Source of the DNA: Flectonema sp. DT1601
Lineage: Eukaryota; Euglenozoa; Diplonemea; Diplonemida; Diplonemidae
Assembly (NCBI GenBank): GCA_964019425.1
Contig: OZ025819.1
Location: 620,001 to 684,000, forward strand
DNA length: 64,000 nucleotides
Direction of reading: 5' to 3'
The notes under the pieces were generated by a model that was not told where the DNA came from, did not search any database, and saw nothing but the letters and a program-made list of their open reading frames with translations. Positions 1 to 12,879 of this stretch are shown in pieces. How positions within the stretch are numbered: position 1 is the first letter of the stretch; every line of letters begins with the position of its first letter. Position numbers and translations under genes: made by a program.

Positions 1-946
1 TGATAGCTGGAAAAAAGAAAGAAGAAAGCTCCAATACTATACGTGAAGTTAAGCTTTCGCTTTCTTTTATGTTGACCTGAACACACACCTTCCTTGTGTT
101 ATCAATGATTATTTCGGTTTCTGACACGGCGGTGTGACTTGTTTCCCTAATCGTTTAATAAGACTTTTCAATAAAGGTTTTTTTTTTTTTTTTTAATTAT
201 TTTTGGGGTGAAAGATGATCAACAAGATATATTCTGTTTTCGTTTTTTTTTTTTTTTTATATTGCACCGACAAAGTCGGAGAAGAAACTATCCAGGTATT
301 TACTATTATCTATTTGTGCTTTAGTATTGCTGTCTTCGATCAACAAAAATATTATTATAGGTTTATCCGAATGGTTTTTGCTTTTTTAACCTTCGACCGC
401 CTACAACTTGCTATAAAAGAAAAAAAGTCTCACAATTTCCGTTAATTATTTTTTGTTTATAGTAAAGAAGTGGTAGTCTGTATTCCTGTTACAGATGCCA
501 ACGGAATTAGTTTCCCTCGTACAAATGCTACACTGCTATTGCTAGATACTTGCGCCATAAGAAGAAATGATGAATGTGGTGCTTTAAGCTGGTATTGGTG
601 GTTAAGAAATATTAAAAAAGGTTTTTTTTTGTTTTGTTTTGTTTCGTTTACTCTTTTAATGGCACTCGTAGCATAATATTTTTTTTTTTTTTTTGTCCCA
701 TCAAAAGACTTTCTTCGGAAAAGTATTTTTGTGTATTTTTTTTATACTTCCCAGGTAAGTACTTCCGTCTGATGGTTATTCTGACGGCTTGCCCGGGTTG
801 CAACGAGATTTGTTAGATGTCACTGTTTTTTTTTTTTTAAAAATTGCTTTCACTCTTCATTCGAAGTCCCTCACACTTCACCGCAAAGGTTATCAACATT
901 CATAATCAAAGCCATTATTCGTTGTGTTATGATATTTCTTTTTCCG

Positions 947-977
<31 letters not shown>

Positions 978-3900
978 AAGAAATAGTTAGCAGAAGGTTA
1001 TTTTTATTCTGATTTACGACTTTCAACACTTATCGGTATTGGAATTAAAATAACTGATTGACTAAATATTCTAAACGTTATTTATGTCTTTGACTTGAAT
1101 TTCTGAAAAAGTACATGTCTCCAAATCATCGCATCGAAAGAGTGTGTTACAGGAACAACAAAACTTTATAACGAACAATAAACGCGAGTTATAGGTATCA
1201 CTTAGTAGTCGCACACAAGGTAAACGATGTGGGGCCTTAATTTGCGCGCTGGAGTTATTTATTTATACGACTCGCAGCTTTTTCCTGACGTTTCTGACTC
1301 ATCAAATATCAGTCCTGCGATTAGTGTGGATATCGAGTGAACTGTTGATGATCAGAAACTATGCGAGTCAAACTGCCAGTCTGTGATAGTTCATCTTACC
1401 AACATTTATGTTTAATTTGAGTGCTTGTTGTTAACAGTTATTCCTTCCTCTTTTTTTTTCTTTTTTTTTTTTTTTTCCCTCTCATTTAGGAGGTGGATAA
1501 GTCAGAGGCGCCTTTATTTCTTTTTCATTTTTGTGTAACAATGCCCAGGACAACAAGTTGTCCATATGACTGCGGGGGTCGCTGAAGGGACCTCAAGTGT
1601 GCATGAGGGCTAGTCACATTTGATAAATTGAACTAAATTTTTTATGCTTCATTTTTTTTTTTTTTCCCGAGTCCCAAAAGGGTCTTGTGGGCTCCACAGA
1701 AGTAAGCAGACACAACTGTTAAGTTGAGGTGTGTTGGTCAGTTATTGATTGAGTTTCTGACCTCACTGTATCTCAAAACAATGTTGTAGTAAAAATTGTA
1801 AATAGCTTAATTTACGAATTCACTCTTGTTATTATTTTATTCCCAACACTTATCCCTCCCCTCACCTTGTGGCGTTACGGACTAGTTCGTTTCTCAGCAG
1901 AAGCTGTTACCTCCTCTTCGAGTATTGCTGTGTTGAGTTGATTAGTTTGTAATTTCTTTTTTTTTACTCCTGTGTTCAGTGAAGAGGCCTTGTTTTCTAT
2001 TATGCAAAACTCGTTATTTGTATTCTCTGTTGGTAATCAAGTGATCAGCAACAGAAAATTTAGCTTCTCGATAGTCACTACACTAAACTACCCAAATGTA
2101 AAATAGTTATTGATTAGCTGCTAAGTTCAAAATGATGCTGAAACAGTTTTTGTTCAACTTTTTACTTTACCATTCCTTCCCAACACCCCTGAGTGTGCTG
2201 CATGCGACGGATAGTTAAAAGAACAAAGGAGAAGGAAAGAAAAGAGAAGAAATATATATAGGTACTCTTAATAGACTTATCCAATAAAACAACACCCCCG
2301 CAAACAACGCAACCTGCATCTAGCCCGGCTTCACAAAGAGCAGGCTGTTCTTACCCGTCCCACGCAGTGAAATATTTTGCATCCTCGTTTTTGTGGTTAG
2401 CTCTCAATCCAAATTGATCCAAACAATTCAAAAATAATATCGCGGTGAGTCCTTGTTACTTTTGGGTAAGCCTTCGCTACGAACATCCCGAAGCGTCCCC
2501 ACGAGGGCATTAATTAATTAACCTTAAAACAGAACACTAACAATTTGTAATAATTGTTAGTGTTCTGTTTCGTTATTACAAAAACGCTTCATGTTTCATA
2601 AGAAAGCTTACTTGAGATACTCAAGGACTGGGTCCCCTGACATTATTATTAAAGTAAAACTCAAGGAATGGCGATGGATAATTCGTTACTGAGTATTTTA
2701 GTGAATTCGTTTGGGGGGAGTAAGATACAGAATCAATGCTCTTGGCTTCTGGTGTCTTTGAGATCTTCTTTTCTTTCAATTTACTTTTTTTTTTTTTATC
2801 ATTTTCTTTTTTTCATTTTTTGTAATCATTTAATCAAACTTGCAACAAGTTAGAAAGAGTTGTAGACTGTCTCGTGTTTGTATTAGGTTTTTGGTGTAAT
2901 ATTTCTAGCATTTCACAGTTGTGGATATTCGAATTTCAACTTCCTCAACGTAACCAAACCACGCGAGCAATCATGCAAGTACATTCTTTCTCTTATTCTT
3001 TGCTTTTTCTTTGTAGCAGAACGTATTTCGCCAACGTAAACTGGCCTAAGAGTAGCTAAACCTCTGATCAGTGTAGCTTGCGGTGTGGTACCGTTGGCTG
3101 TATTGTAGGCGAGAAGCTTTAGGCATTCTTGTCAGGCACTTCTTAGTGAAAATACTGCGTGAAACTTTGGTGTGGGTGCTCACACTCATTGTAGATTCTG
3201 CTCGATTAGCAAGCCTGATTTGAGCAAGCTCACTGTCAGAATCCTATGGGAAAAAAGAAAACGAAAAAAGAAGAAAAAAAAAAAAAAAAAATGAGTGAGA
3301 GTTATACGAAATTTATAAATCCCGTTAGGAGTCTGAAAAATAAAAGGTTTTTGTTAGTTTTGCACTTGAGTTTGAAAAGAACGGTATTTTCAGAATTTTA
3401 TGTCCCTTTTTGTGATTGGGTAATCAGACTCAGATTTGTCCTTGGCAGGTGGTGCTGTGAAATCGAAAGAACACATGAAATAAGCGGACCTCTGGCAAAT
3501 ATCTTCCTCCGAATTCCGTGTTAGTCGGGTTTAAGGATACCGAACCCTTTGAAAACTGAATTGGTCTACCTCTCCTTTATCGTTTATATTCATGTTCTTT
3601 TAATATTTCACAAGAAGTTAACTGACCGTACAAAAAGAAAAAGGAAATGCAAACAAAATTTAAAAAAAAAAAAAAAATAAAATAAAAAGGGGGTGGGCTG
3701 TTCTTCTTTACACAAGTTGAATGTGCTTTTATTTTTAATTATGTTTCTCTGGATGCTTAAAGAGTTCGTTTGATTTTGTTAAAAGTCAAAGATATCATCT
3801 CCCAACTACTCGTCACAAGTTTTGTTGAACTCACGCGGTTATGAAGTTGTTATTATTTTTCTTCATTTTTACAGTTGAGATTCCCTACTGTTGATATGAT

Positions 3901-3993
3901 GCTAGTTTCTCCCCCCTCAAAAGACTCGTAATCACAGATAGCAATGTGTCTAATTTATATTAATCTCAAAACAGACAAACAAAGTAATATTAA
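1..3993. other. gene-poor, homopolymer-rich region
   Basis: No coding region with recognisable protein content is seen. The open frames here are short, often run through poly-T or poly-A tracts (for example near 180-195, 945-975, 1450-1480, 3270-3290) and encode Phe- or Lys-rich peptides typical of chance. A perfect hairpin lies at 2527-2570. The 3' part must hold the promoter or 5' leader of the transporter gene that starts at 3994. Confidence 0.6.
2527..2570. repeat. perfect 19-bp inverted repeat (hairpin)
   Basis: The arms 2527-2545 and 2552-2570 are exact reverse complements of 19 bp around a 6-nt loop. It lies in intergenic DNA with no neighbouring gene end, so its role is unknown. Similar but shorter hairpins follow two gene ends elsewhere in the window. 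Confidence 0.85.
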
Positions 3994-5454
3994 ATGGCGG
4001 TGGGTCAGAGCGGCTCGGCAGCGGCAGTTTTTAATTTGATAAATGCCATATTGGGTGCTGGAATTATCGCACTGCCATATGCATGGGCCAAAGCTGGGTT
4101 CGTAATGGGATGGATATTATTCATATTTACTGCGATAGTCACAAGTTATACTCTCGAGTTGGTCATTTGGGTTGCTGATCCTCTCTGTCGGAATGGCACA
4201 ATTAATATCGTTGCTTATGAAGAACTGGCTGAAGCAATTCTAGGTATTTGGGGGAGAAGACTTGTTCTAATTGCTCAGTTTCTTTATGCATACGGAATCA
4301 CTGTTAGTTACATTGTGATTATGCATAATGAATTGCCAACAGCATTCGGACAGCTCACTCACTCGGATATCTTTGAAGATAATAAAATATTAGTTGTACT
4401 CATCGCCAGTGTTGGTATTCTGCTTCCGCTGTCATTCTTACGAAGTGTTGCTCCGCTGGCTAAGTTTTCATTCCTTTGCTTCTGCACGGCATTCGTGTTG
4501 ATTGGAATTGTCCTTTATGAACGTCTCATGAACTACTCAGAGCTTTGTCCGGATTTGAACAACAGTCCATTCGCCTACGTACCTGCTGCTCAGGAGGATT
4601 CCAGCGGGTCTGGTCCTGTTGACTGCTCCACCGATTACGGAAATATGGGAAGAATACAAGTACTCGAATTTTACGGAATCTTTGTTTTTACGAAGGCCTG
4701 CCACCACACTGCATTTCCAATCTTCAGGTCGCTTGGTACCAAAGCCGAACCAGTCCGTTGGACGTGGATTGTCCGCATTGCAATCCTTCTGTGTTCTATA
4801 ATCACTTCTGGATGTGCGATGGTCGTCTATTCGACATTCGGTCAGGGAGTACACGCTGACTTCTTTAAGAACTACTGGAAGAAGTCAGTCCCAGTGTCTA
4901 TTGGAAGGTTAATGTTTGCGAGTGTTATTATGTTGGGATTTCCTATTCAGTTGTTTCTCTCAAGAGAAACTCTTCAGATTGTAATTGCTAACTTTATGGA
5001 AGCCAGAGAGAAGAAGAAATACGAACTCATATCAACTGGTTGTGATGTCGAAAGTGTTTCTGATGATGAAGTCATCAACAACGACAGAAGAGGTTCAGCG
5101 ATGGGAAGACGGGGTTCAGCTCTTGACAGACCAGCACTCGATGAAACCGGCAGCGCAGCAGGAGGTGATATTCGTGAAGAGACCTCAGCGTTGTTACATT
5201 ACGGAACAACTCTTTTATTATTCACATCAGTTGTTGGAATTGGGATCTCAACAGACTCTCTCAGCACCGTTCTGTCTCTCGTCGGAGGATTCGACGGTTC
5301 GATAATCGCCTTCTTGCTGCCGGGTCTCATTGGATTCCACTCTGATAAAGTTGGAGTTAAACCCCCAGGTGGTAAGTTCTTAGCAGGTTGTATGGCTGTG
5401 TTTGGTGTAGTCACAATGTTTGTCACTACGATATTTACTTTTGTTAAGGTCTAA
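3994..5454 (+). CDS. SLC38/AVT-like amino acid transporter
   Basis: A 486-aa single-exon gene for a multi-pass amino acid transporter of the AAAP (PF01490) family, likely moving neutral amino acids across the plasma membrane or a vacuolar membrane. The first helix carries the family signature FNLINAILGAGIIALPYA (about residues 14-31). About eleven hydrophobic segments follow. A long hydrophilic loop (roughly residues 340-405) contains two RRGSA motifs that resemble basophilic kinase sites. The start is the ATG directly before MAVGQSG, about 20 nt after an AAACAG that could be a splice acceptor. Family assignment is firm; substrate and membrane are not known. Confidence 0.9.
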   Translation: MAVGQSGSAAAVFNLINAILGAGIIALPYAWAKAGFVMGWILFIFTAIVTSYTLELVIWVADPLCRNGTINIVAYEELAEAILGIWGRRLVLIAQFLYAYGITVSYIVIMHNELPTAFGQLTHSDIFEDNKILVVLIASVGILLPLSFLRSVAPLAKFSFLCFCTAFVLIGIVLYERLMNYSELCPDLNNSPFAYVPAAQEDSSGSGPVDCSTDYGNMGRIQVLEFYGIFVFTKACHHTAFPIFRSLGTKAEPVRWTWIVRIAILLCSIITSGCAMVVYSTFGQGVHADFFKNYWKKSVPVSIGRLMFASVIMLGFPIQLFLSRETLQIVIANFMEAREKKKYELISTGCDVESVSDDEVINNDRRGSAMGRRGSALDRPALDETGSAAGGDIREETSALLHYGTTLLLFTSVVGIGISTDSLSTVLSLVGGFDGSIIAFLLPGLIGFHSDKVGVKPPGGKFLAGCMAVFGVVTMFVTTIFTFVKV

Positions 5455-6735
5455 ACTGATGATACAAATGTACTTCTGTTTAATAAGACTGATCAGCACT
5501 GAGGTAGTATAACTCACGGACAGTCACAGTCTCTGTGTTGTTTTTGACAGTGCTGGTCAACGATTTAAGTTTGCTACTTATCTTTGAAAATTAAGAACTC
5601 AGTTCTTTTGAAATGGACAATGGATAAATCCGATTTATTAATAAATTGGAATATTCCTTAGAACTGATGAACACCAAAGAGAGACAAGTAGTATAAGATT
5701 AGGCCCTGAAAGCCATTCCAGTGTATTATGGAGCAGAACAGTGTGTTCTTATAACTTTTTTTTTATATATATTTTAATTCAGTGCCATTTCAAGTGTATA
5801 TGGAGCAGAACAATGTGTTTTTATGACTTTTTTTTTTTTTTTATATTTTAATTCGGTGCACTTTTTTATAATAAATTCATATTTTATCTTGAAAAGAAAA
5901 TTGTCTTCTCTTTTTTTTTTCTGCTAGTGCCTGTGTCGCAATTCGATTTGTGTGACGGTATTCTAATGTGTCAGCCATCTCTAATACAGCCCTTTTCGAG
6001 CGCATGAGGCTGCAGGCATTGCATACAAAAAGACGACAGGATCATTGACGCCTCATCTATAGACAAGACGTCTTTTGGTTTCTGAGTGAGTTTTTTTTCA
6101 CAAAAATGGATTAGTTTGTAGAACAAGAACGAATAGAAACTTAGCCACCAAATTCGCGTTTCTCGGGATTTTTGATTTCCCTTTTTTGGGGTTTTTAAAT
6201 CTACTCAGTCGGTGGTAGTGCGTGAATTCTTACTGTTGTCTGAAGAGCATAACGAGGTGTGATACACGTTGTTAGAGTACAAGAAGAGTAACAGCGTGAA
6301 GACTATATAACGAGTGCAACCATCTAGGTTGCAGTTGAATTTTATTTTTAAAACCCATAAACGTTTATATTTTAGTTTTCTCATACCTTTTTTTTTTTTT
6401 TTTTTTTTTTTTTCCAAGCCACGTTGTTACAGTAAGAAAAAAAAAAAAAAAGAATAATAGAAAGAAAGGGGGGGGGGAAAAAAAAACGTTTTTTATCATT
6501 GTAGTAAAACATTTCTGTTTGTGTTTCGATCCCCAACAAGAGTTTCTTCAAACCTCTATTTAGAGCCGAAGCTTCTCTTCTGCTTTGGGTGACTTCTGTA
6601 TTACTTTTTATCATCCGCTCCTGTTTGCTACTCATCTTCCTTTTTTTTTTTTTTTTTTTGATTGTTTAGGTTTGAAGTAGATTAATATTATTTTTAAAAA
6701 AAAAAAAAAAATTATTTTCTTTTAATCAGTTTTAG
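5455..6735. other. intergenic region with homopolymers
   Basis: This is the 3' region of the transporter and the leader of the LRRIQ3-like gene. Just after the stop, about 5487-5498 and 5550-5561 form a near-perfect 12-bp inverted repeat around a loop of about 50 nt. An imperfect tandem repeat lies at about 5721-5860. Long T runs occur near 6388-6412 and 6642-6659 and an A run near 6697-6711. No gene is seen. Confidence 0.55.
5721..5860. repeat. imperfect two-unit tandem repeat
   Basis: Two related units of about 70 bp (about 5721-5793 and 5794-5860) share the core ATGGAGCAGAACARTGTGTT, followed by a T run and an ATTTTAATTC stretch. They lie in the 3' flank of the transporter gene. Confidence 0.7.
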
Positions 6736-9700
6736 ATGGAAGTTGGGTATCCATTTGGAGATTTTGTTTACGTATTACATCTGAGTGATAAAGAACACCT
6801 TAAAGAATGGGTTGAGAAACTTCGTGAAGGAGGACAATGGAGAGAGACAGTGACAGTAGCTATCCTTCGAAATATTGGAATGAGGTCAGTGATTGATTAC
6901 TGTTGGATCTTATTGTGTAGCCAATTAGTTTGTTTAGATCTCAGTGGAAATGAAATCGAAAGTATAGATTCGAGGGGATGGAACTTAATGAGTGAGCTTC
7001 GTATTCTTCAACTCCACGATAATTCATTAAAAGATAGCAACTCTGTAGTACAACTTTCAGACTACTTACCAAACATTCAATTAATTACTTTGTGGGGTAA
7101 TCATATTATGTCTTATCGTAAATTATTAATAAATAACTTCCTTTCTCTGAAGGCAGTCGATCTTCATGCCATCAGTGACTCAGAACGGTACTCGCCGCAT
7201 ATTTCGATGCAGCATCACATTACTACGAATTGCCAACCTATTTCTAGTATCTACGAACCGATGAATTGTTTTTTGAGATTTCGAGTTTCTAGGATCACAA
7301 TTAATCTGACTTCTGATCATATTAAGGAACGCGAAGTGAAGGTCTTGTCGCAGGTTGCCGCGACAGTTGCTCACATTCGATCGATCGCTTCCAACTTCAA
7401 TCCGAGTGTTACAATTCAATCACTATGGAGAGGTTATCGTATAAGAAAAAGTTATGCCATGATTATTTGGAAAGAAAGAATGCAAAAACAGATTATTGAA
7501 ATTGAGAAAGAAGAAGAAGAATTTGTTCCAACTCAAGAAGAATCAACTGAGATTAACCACGAAGACTTAAAAAACAGAGGCGTCGAATTAATCCAACGTC
7601 GATGGAAAGTTGTAATGGCAAAGCGAAAGGTTGCTCAACTAATGTGCGTTGTTAATGAGGTGTCGGATGTATTCGTACCACCAAATCAGGTGATTTCTAT
7701 TATGAGACTCATGGAAAGGTTTGTATCTATTCATGAGAATCAAATATTCGAAGTCGGACCTTCTCATTTCCATATCATCCGCCGACACGTAAGTAGTATC
7801 TGTGGATGGGAAGAACAACGAGAAAGAGTGAAACCCTTTATAAATAAAAGTCAGGCAGTATTCTTAACAGCACAACCCCTCGCAATAGAAGTTAACAAAA
7901 GACAAAACAGATGGAATAGTAATCAGCAATATCTTTATCAAGTTGTTCCACTTGATCAGGTTTCACAATTAATAGCAACCGTCACAAAGAGACTTATGAA
8001 ATATAAACAACTCAAAAGTATTCGGTTAACTCTTCTGAGTGTACCCACCAGACATATGGAATGGTTCTTGTGGTCTATTAGGAAATATAATTCTTCTACT
8101 TCTGCTAAGTTGACTCCATACCTGGCTGGTGATTTGGAAAGGATCACTTCAGCAGTTATTATTCAGAAATCTTGGAGAGCATTCAGAGTTCGAAGAGTTT
8201 GGTCTTCTCAACTTGGAATGCAACCATTGAGACAGTTCTGTTCTAATACAATTCAACGAGTATGGAGAGGTATCCTAGCTCGTAAGAGAGCCGCATTTCT
8301 TGGTCACCTCAAGCAACTTATTACTGACGAGCTGTCAACACCTCCATCTCGTGCAGGTACGGAAGTCTTTTTATCCATCTCATCGCTCACACAATTTCGT
8401 GAAGCTCTCAGACTTCAGGAACCGCCTGCAGATGTCCCGCTTGCTTCTTATGATATCAATCCAATTAGTGGAGTTCCTAACAGATTGGTTGGTAAAGAAC
8501 AATTAATATTATCTTCTTGTAGTCGAATGGTAGCCGCTCCTCGTGATGGTGAGTTTATTGGATTCGCACCTGAGGGTACCTGTCAGCTACCTGCCTGGTT
8601 AGTTAGTTGTGGTCGCTTACGATCAGCTATTCGATGTGATAGTGAAGATAGAGTGTCTCTGTTTGATATAATATTTCATGGTGTTCAGATAGCTTATGCG
8701 TCGGTACCGTCTCGTCGGTCATTTTCAACAATCATCCCAAGCCCGCAACTTGATTTCCTTCATTATCATAAATACGGTTTCCTCTGCATGCGCTACGGCA
8801 CTCGCTGTGAAGCTGTTCGTAGAAAGATCCTTTTTGCTGCTCTGACATACGACAGCAACACAGAAACTTTTTTATGTTTCGAACCACCAGAAGTCATAAC
8901 AACTAATGATGCTGCTGAAGCTATTCAGGTTTGTAATCTTATACTGTTAGTTAGTGGGGTGTTGTTGTTGTGAAATCGTTTAAACAAAAAACACAGTTTT
9001 GGTGGTTTCGAATGCGTAAGAGGGCTCATGCCTTGGAATCAATAAGACCTTCTTCATCCGCCATGAGAACAGAAGCTGAGTGTGGAACAGTTGGTTATTC
9101 GAGTCACACTGCGGCAGATTTATTTCCATTTGAAGGAACTGCTTCCACTCCTCTGAAGTCGGCAAACGATGAAGACGACGCCTTGGAAGGTGAGGGTCCG
9201 AAAGTTGTTTTGGATGTCGTTCGAGAGAAACCAACTCTCAGAATTATTCGAGTTGTCCCTCCTCCTCAAATCAAAAGAATGAAAGACTTCAGAACTGTAA
9301 CGGAAACAGTTAGCTTGACTGATGGCAAATCAGAGTTAGAATTAGTTGGCTTACAGCCGAGTGTCACTCTGGACCCGTCCATGTCATCATCGTTAGAAAA
9401 GCAGCTGCGACTTGCTGATAAGGAAACTCTTAAAGAACGAGTGCGGGAATCACGCGAAATTAAATTGAAAGAAAATCAGGACCTCTTCCTTCGTAGAAAG
9501 AACGACTTGTTTCGTACCAGAGCTTGGGATACTCCTGTCCAGGTTCCAATAAATCAAAAGATAATTACAGGTGAAGTTTGTAGAACTTTTATTGAATCAG
9601 AACCTGTTGATGTTAAGATGACGCAGTTGAAACTTTCTGCAGCTCTACAACGGTTCGCTGACCAGGCGAATTGTGTAAACGACGCTGACAGCGGACTTCA

Positions 9701-10922
9701 GAAACCAGACATCGCAATCACTGCTGCAGACATGAAATGGATGACATCAAAAGAACTGACAACACTTTCAGCAGCTAAACTCGCTAAGGAAGCCATCCAA
9801 CTTCAGTCTGATGTCGCCATTCGAAAGCACGCAGCTATCGAGTCTCGCCTTCGTTACCAAAAGACATCTCACGAAACTCGATCAACCCGCGCTTCAAATT
9901 ATAGTAATTATCGTTATGAATGTAACTTCCAACTATCTAAACAGTGGCAGGACAACAACGAAGCAAAGAATGCAGTCAGAGAACGGACGAGAGATAACAA
10001 AGTGAGACTCGAGAGAGTAATTTCTTCTCGAGAACTTGCTGTTGGTTTTGTTCGACAGCAGAATGTGTTGAAGAAGGAACGTCTGGTTCAATCGCTTCAA
10101 AGTCGACATGGCAAACACGACACGGAAACCATTCGAAGAACTCATCAACGTCGACTTGATGCCGTAGCTACGAAGGAACGACTCCGGAAATGGAAAGAAT
10201 CTGAACTGCTGGTGAAGGTCGCTGTCACCGCCTACGGTGCTGCTCGCCAACGTGAAGCTCTTAACTCCCGAAAGGCCGTAGAAGCTTTGAGTCGCAGAAG
10301 TCAATACACTAAAAGGAAGAAGGAACTACAACACGATTCAAAACATTTCCTCGAGAGATTCGAAGCTACCGCCAGCCAACATAACGAGACAGGTATGAAC
10401 TTATTTAATCATTTTGAAGGGAACGGTTCAAGCTAAAAACTCAAAACAGGAAACTACATGAAGCCGATGGAACATTCGATTGGAGATATCGACGAGGAAG
10501 ATATCAGTAGTGAAGTTCGTCAGAATTTAGTTCAAAAAGGAAGAATTGCAGACAGTCGAATAGCAGAAGTTGTCATTCCAACTTACACGGAGGAACGGAC
10601 TTTTGAAATTCACGAACAAGTAGAAGAAGCTGCGGCGCCACTTCCCATGCAGCCAACGCCTCCTCCTTCGCTTTTGGTACCAACGCTGAAGATTCCGTTA
10701 TTCGCTGCTGACTTGCCTGAAGATATACCAATTCCTCCTTCTGTTGGACGTCCGAATACATCTCGGCATCCGAGAGGATCTTGGTTAAATAACACACGTG
10801 TTAAATACCATACTGCAAGGAGACCTGTCACTGCTGCTGTCATCGGGAGAAAGGCAAATGGTCGAATCAGTCCTGTGAGAAAGATATCTCCTCCTTCACG
10901 AGTACGTTCGGCAGCTCAATAG
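6736..10922 (+). CDS. LRRIQ3: LRRIQ3-like leucine-rich repeat / IQ-motif protein
   Basis: Three exons (6736-8928, 8997-10392, 10450-10922) give about 1353 aa. The introns are 68 and 57 nt, start GTTTGT and GTATGA and end CAG. The N-terminal part (about 55-150) holds leucine-rich repeats followed by KAVDLHAISDSE, which matches the KALDHHVISDEE region I recall from animal LRRIQ3. Four IQ motifs follow (near residues 225-245, 283-300, 473-490 and 505-520, for example IQRVWRGILARKR), expected to bind calmodulin. Exon 2 is charged and largely helical, and the C-terminus is Pro/Ser-rich and disordered. LRRIQ3 relatives belong to cilia and flagella. An in-frame TAG sits immediately before the ATG. 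The family call is good; strict orthology is less certain because the protein is about twice the animal length. Confidence 0.8.
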
Positions 10923-11151
10923 CTCTTCTTAGAATCTGTTTTGTTTTACAAGTCTGGTTTTATCAACATTTACCCTCACGTTTATTAACGAGTAACTTTA
11001 ATTTATTTTAGACGACTACTTTTGCCTATCGACAACCTGAATAAATAAATTACTTTTTTACAGCAATACCATCGAATTGGTCAATTCTTTCAACGGATCA
11101 GTTTTATTATTTATTTCGATGACAATCTATTTTGTTAGGATATTCAAAAAG

Positions 11152-12542
11152 ATGGTGAAATCGGCACTCCGAAGACGAGCGTTCGTTCTTGGCGGTGACA
11201 TTACGAAATTCATTGGGAAGGGACATCCTGAATTCGTTAAGGGAAAAGTATCCCTCGAAGACTACATTCACAAAGCTGTGACTGGAGCACTAACGAAAAC
11301 AGGAGTACCTGGAAAAGAAGTTGACAGAGTTTGCATTGGAAACTTCTGTGGTCAGCTTTACAGCAGACAAGGTCATCTTGGTGCAGCAGTTGTTGGATGC
11401 GATGAAGGATTAATCGGTAAGCCAGCACAGCGTTTTGAGGCTGCTTGCGCCTCAGGCGGCATGGCCTTTGAAAATGCCGTGCAGTCGATTGCTGGTATGT
11501 GTTGTTTAGATTTCTTACTAACAATCTTCAGTTATAATTTTCTTACTAAATAATCAAACAGGAGGAAATGATATCGTTTTAGTAGTTGGTGTTGAAGTTC
11601 AAACTACCGCCTCATCGAGAGACAACAGCGACTACTTAGCCACTGCAGCAGATTATCGCAGACAGCGTCCGATCGATGACTTTGTGTGGCCAGCTTTGTT
11701 CGCTGAGAAAGCTGCCGCTTACTTTAAGAAGTACCCAGAAGCAAACAGTGATGATCTCAACTTATTAACAGCAAAGGCGTACCACAACGCTAGTCTTAAT
11801 CCTCTCGCTCACATGAATGAAGTAGGAAAGACAACTACTTTAGAAGATATCAGGAACTCAAAAAACTTTCTCGGAAATGAGAAGCTCAGGAAGCACATCA
11901 CGTTATCGGACTGCAGTCAGGTTTGTTCTTTTGTTCAGTTTCCTTTGAGCATAATAGAACCAATAGAAATGAAATAAAAAACAGGTTTCAGACGGTGCAG
12001 CAGCTGTTGTAGTAGTCAGTGAAGAAGGACTAGTTAAGTTAAGCAGATCGATGGGAGAGTGTATTGAGGTAATGGGAGTAGTGCAGTCGACTGACAGTTT
12101 ATTCGACAGCGGAGATGCAACAGAACTCGCAAACATGAAGAGAGCTGCGAGTAAATTGTACGAAATTACTTCCAGTGGTCCGACAGATTTGAATGTTGTC
12201 GAGTTACACGATTGCTTCACCATGGCAGAAGTTATGATGTATGAGGCTCTGCAACTCGCAGCTCCAGGAAAAGGTTTAGAACTCGCAGCATCCGGTAAGA
12301 CATCCCTCAAGGGTGACATCCCTGTCAATACTGGTGGTGGTCTGGTCGGATTCGGTCATCCTGTCGGTGCCACAGGTGTGAAACAAATATTTGAAATCTA
12401 CCGGCAGCTGAAGGGTCAGTGCGGTGAGTACCAAGTCGAACACAAAGATTTAAAATATGGACTTACAGCGAACATGGGAGGTGACGACAAGACAGCCGTC
12501 GTCTCGCTCTTCAGAAATGTCTCTATGAAGTCTTCCCTCTAA
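11152..12542 (+). CDS. SCP2-type thiolase / acetyl-CoA acyltransferase-like
   Basis: Three exons (11152-11494, 11562-11920, 11985-12542) encode about 419 aa. The introns are 67 and 64 nt. The protein has the thiolase fold of the sterol-carrier-protein-x group: nucleophile region EAACASGGMAF with Cys99, AGGNDIVLVVGVE across the first splice junction, VELHDCF in the SCP2-thiolase position, and GFGHPVGATG near the C-terminus. These enzymes cleave 3-ketoacyl-CoA, usually in peroxisomes or mitochondria. The C-terminus KSSL only weakly resembles a peroxisomal PTS1. No SCP2 sterol-binding domain follows. The chosen start MVKSALRRR fits the family; the frame stays open for 25 codons upstream, but those are hydrophobic and lie before an AG acceptor-like site. 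Confidence 0.88.
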
Positions 12543-12879
12543 ATGAATAACAACTTTCCCTTTTTGTCTATCGTTTTGTTACACCTATTTTTGAGGACTG
12601 TTTAAAGGTTTTCGTTTCTTTTGATTTCTCTGAAATAATCCGAGCGGTGAATTATCGATTCTGATTAAAGTAAGAGACAACCAGTTCTCTTACTTCAGAA
12701 TTATTACTTTGTCGTCTCTTTGTGCTCTGGTGTGTGTTACTTGTTTTTATCAGACAAGCACATGATGAGTTGTTTTTTAGTTCGAGACGTGTAGTGGATG
12801 TATTTATTTTTTTTAAAAAACCACCAATCCAAATTTCTATCTATCACTCCACTCCTTTAAGGTTTGCTTCGACTAAAAG
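12543..12879. other. short intergenic region with 3' hairpin
   Basis: It contains a 10-bp perfect inverted repeat (12668-12677 with 12686-12695, loop 8 nt) about 125 nt after the thiolase stop, then the pyrimidine-rich leader of the EF-hand gene. No gene is seen. Confidence 0.6.

Noticed and set aside
3246-3524. 92-codon frame rich in Lys
   Set aside because: It runs through an A run and the rest shows no recognisable protein pattern.
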